DNA of 64,000 bases from Cymbomonas tetramitiformis (lineage: Eukaryota; Chlorophyta; Pyramimonadophyceae; Pyramimonadales; Pyramimonadaceae). Numbering within the stretch: the stretch's first letter is position 1; each line of letters starts with the position of its first letter. Location of the stretch: NCBI GenBank assembly GCA_001247695.2, contig LGRX02035258.1, positions 1-64,000 on the forward strand, given 5' to 3'. The notes beneath the pieces are model-generated. The model was not told the origin of the DNA, made no database searches, and was given only the letters and a program-made list of their open reading frames with translations. Shown piece by piece: positions 63,884-64,000 of this stretch. Position numbers and translations under genes: made by a program.

Positions 63884-63895
63884 ACTTAAGAAAAC
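63884..63895 (+). promoter_or_regulatory. Candidate early promoter of partial gene at 63916
   Basis: ACTTAAGAAAAC ends 20 nt before the ATG at 63916. It supports that partial frame as a real gene. Confidence 0.42.
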
Positions 63896-63915
63896 TGATA
63901 CAAATATACATAAAT

Positions 63916-64000
63916 ATGTACCGATTACTACCACTCAGAGTCTTACGAAGAACCACCGGGATCATGTTTGATGAGATCGCGAAAAGCGACATCCCCAAAA
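63916..64000 (+). CDS. N-terminal fragment of a gene leaving at the right edge
   Basis: The frame opens at ATG 63916 and stays open to the window end (28 codons). The start is basic (MYRLLPLRVLRRTTG). Too little is seen for a function. Confidence 0.42.
   Translation, partial: MYRLLPLRVLRRTTGIMFDEIAKSDIPK

Noticed and set aside
1..64000. tRNA, rRNA, riboswitch or origin signals
   Set aside because: No cloverleaf-like, rRNA-like or riboswitch pattern was recognised by eye; a tRNA scan could change this.

Overview
The window reads as part of the genome of a large double-stranded DNA virus of a single-celled eukaryote (phylum Nucleocytoviricota, most likely an Imitervirales or mimivirus-like lineage). 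Support comes from a MutS7 mismatch-repair protein with a C-terminal HNH nuclease, a poxvirus D6/D11-type helicase, an Erv1/E10-type thiol oxidase, a eukaryotic-type topoisomerase II, a TFIIS-like factor, a TFIIB-like protein, a cap methyltransferase, an ATP-dependent DNA ligase and several small protein families known only from such viruses. Genes are tightly packed on both strands, often with 1-30 bp overlaps at convergent ends. No introns, tRNAs, rRNAs or CRISPR arrays were seen, and no major capsid, polymerase or packaging ATPase gene lies in this window. The host cannot be read from the sequence. Family names in the annotations rest on motif recognition, not on database searches.

Layout. 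0-6.8 kb: patatin-like lipase, conserved virus-specific proteins and repeat-rich proteins. 6.8-15 kb: MutS7, a PAN/apple-like surface protein, TFIIS, SWIB and HMG-box proteins and small membrane proteins. 15-26 kb: helicase, thiol oxidase, RING protein, MazG-like pyrophosphatase, a DDE integrase with a chromodomain, zinc-finger proteins, a ClpP-like protease and a possible beta-propeller protein. 26-35 kb: a sugar-modification island (GT2, FkbM methyltransferase, a small kinase-like protein, a possible nucleotidyltransferase, exostosin-like, fucosyltransferase-like and GT-A enzymes) interrupted by an Hsp70 with the cytosolic EEVD tail. 35-46 kb: histone-fold-like protein, cap methyltransferase, topoisomerase II, CCCH protein, TFIIB-like protein, a coiled-coil protein with a possible myristoylation site, a bacterial-type ATP/ADP transporter, DNA ligase and an MBF1-like regulator. 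46-64 kb: two giant surface or fibre-like proteins (about 3,603 and 2,166 residues) built from beta-sandwich repeats and lectin/discoidin-like modules.

Three signals stand out. (1) A short AT-rich motif, roughly TTTAAAGATA or TTTAAGATA, lies 19-30 nt upstream of about nineteen start codons. These belong mainly to replication, transcription, chaperone and regulatory genes, and the motif is absent from the fibre, glycan and membrane-protein genes. It looks like an early promoter different from the AAAATTGA box of known mimiviruses. (2) Four genes (a membrane protein, the cap methyltransferase, topoisomerase II and the nucleotide transporter) are each split by a single-base frame change, three of them clearly at A/T homopolymers. 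This means either residual assembly errors or recoding. (3) The second giant fibre gene is a compositional mosaic, with AT-rich lectin-like cassettes set into a GC-richer scaffold, as expected for exchange of receptor-binding modules. The glycan island probably supplies enzymes that decorate such surface proteins.
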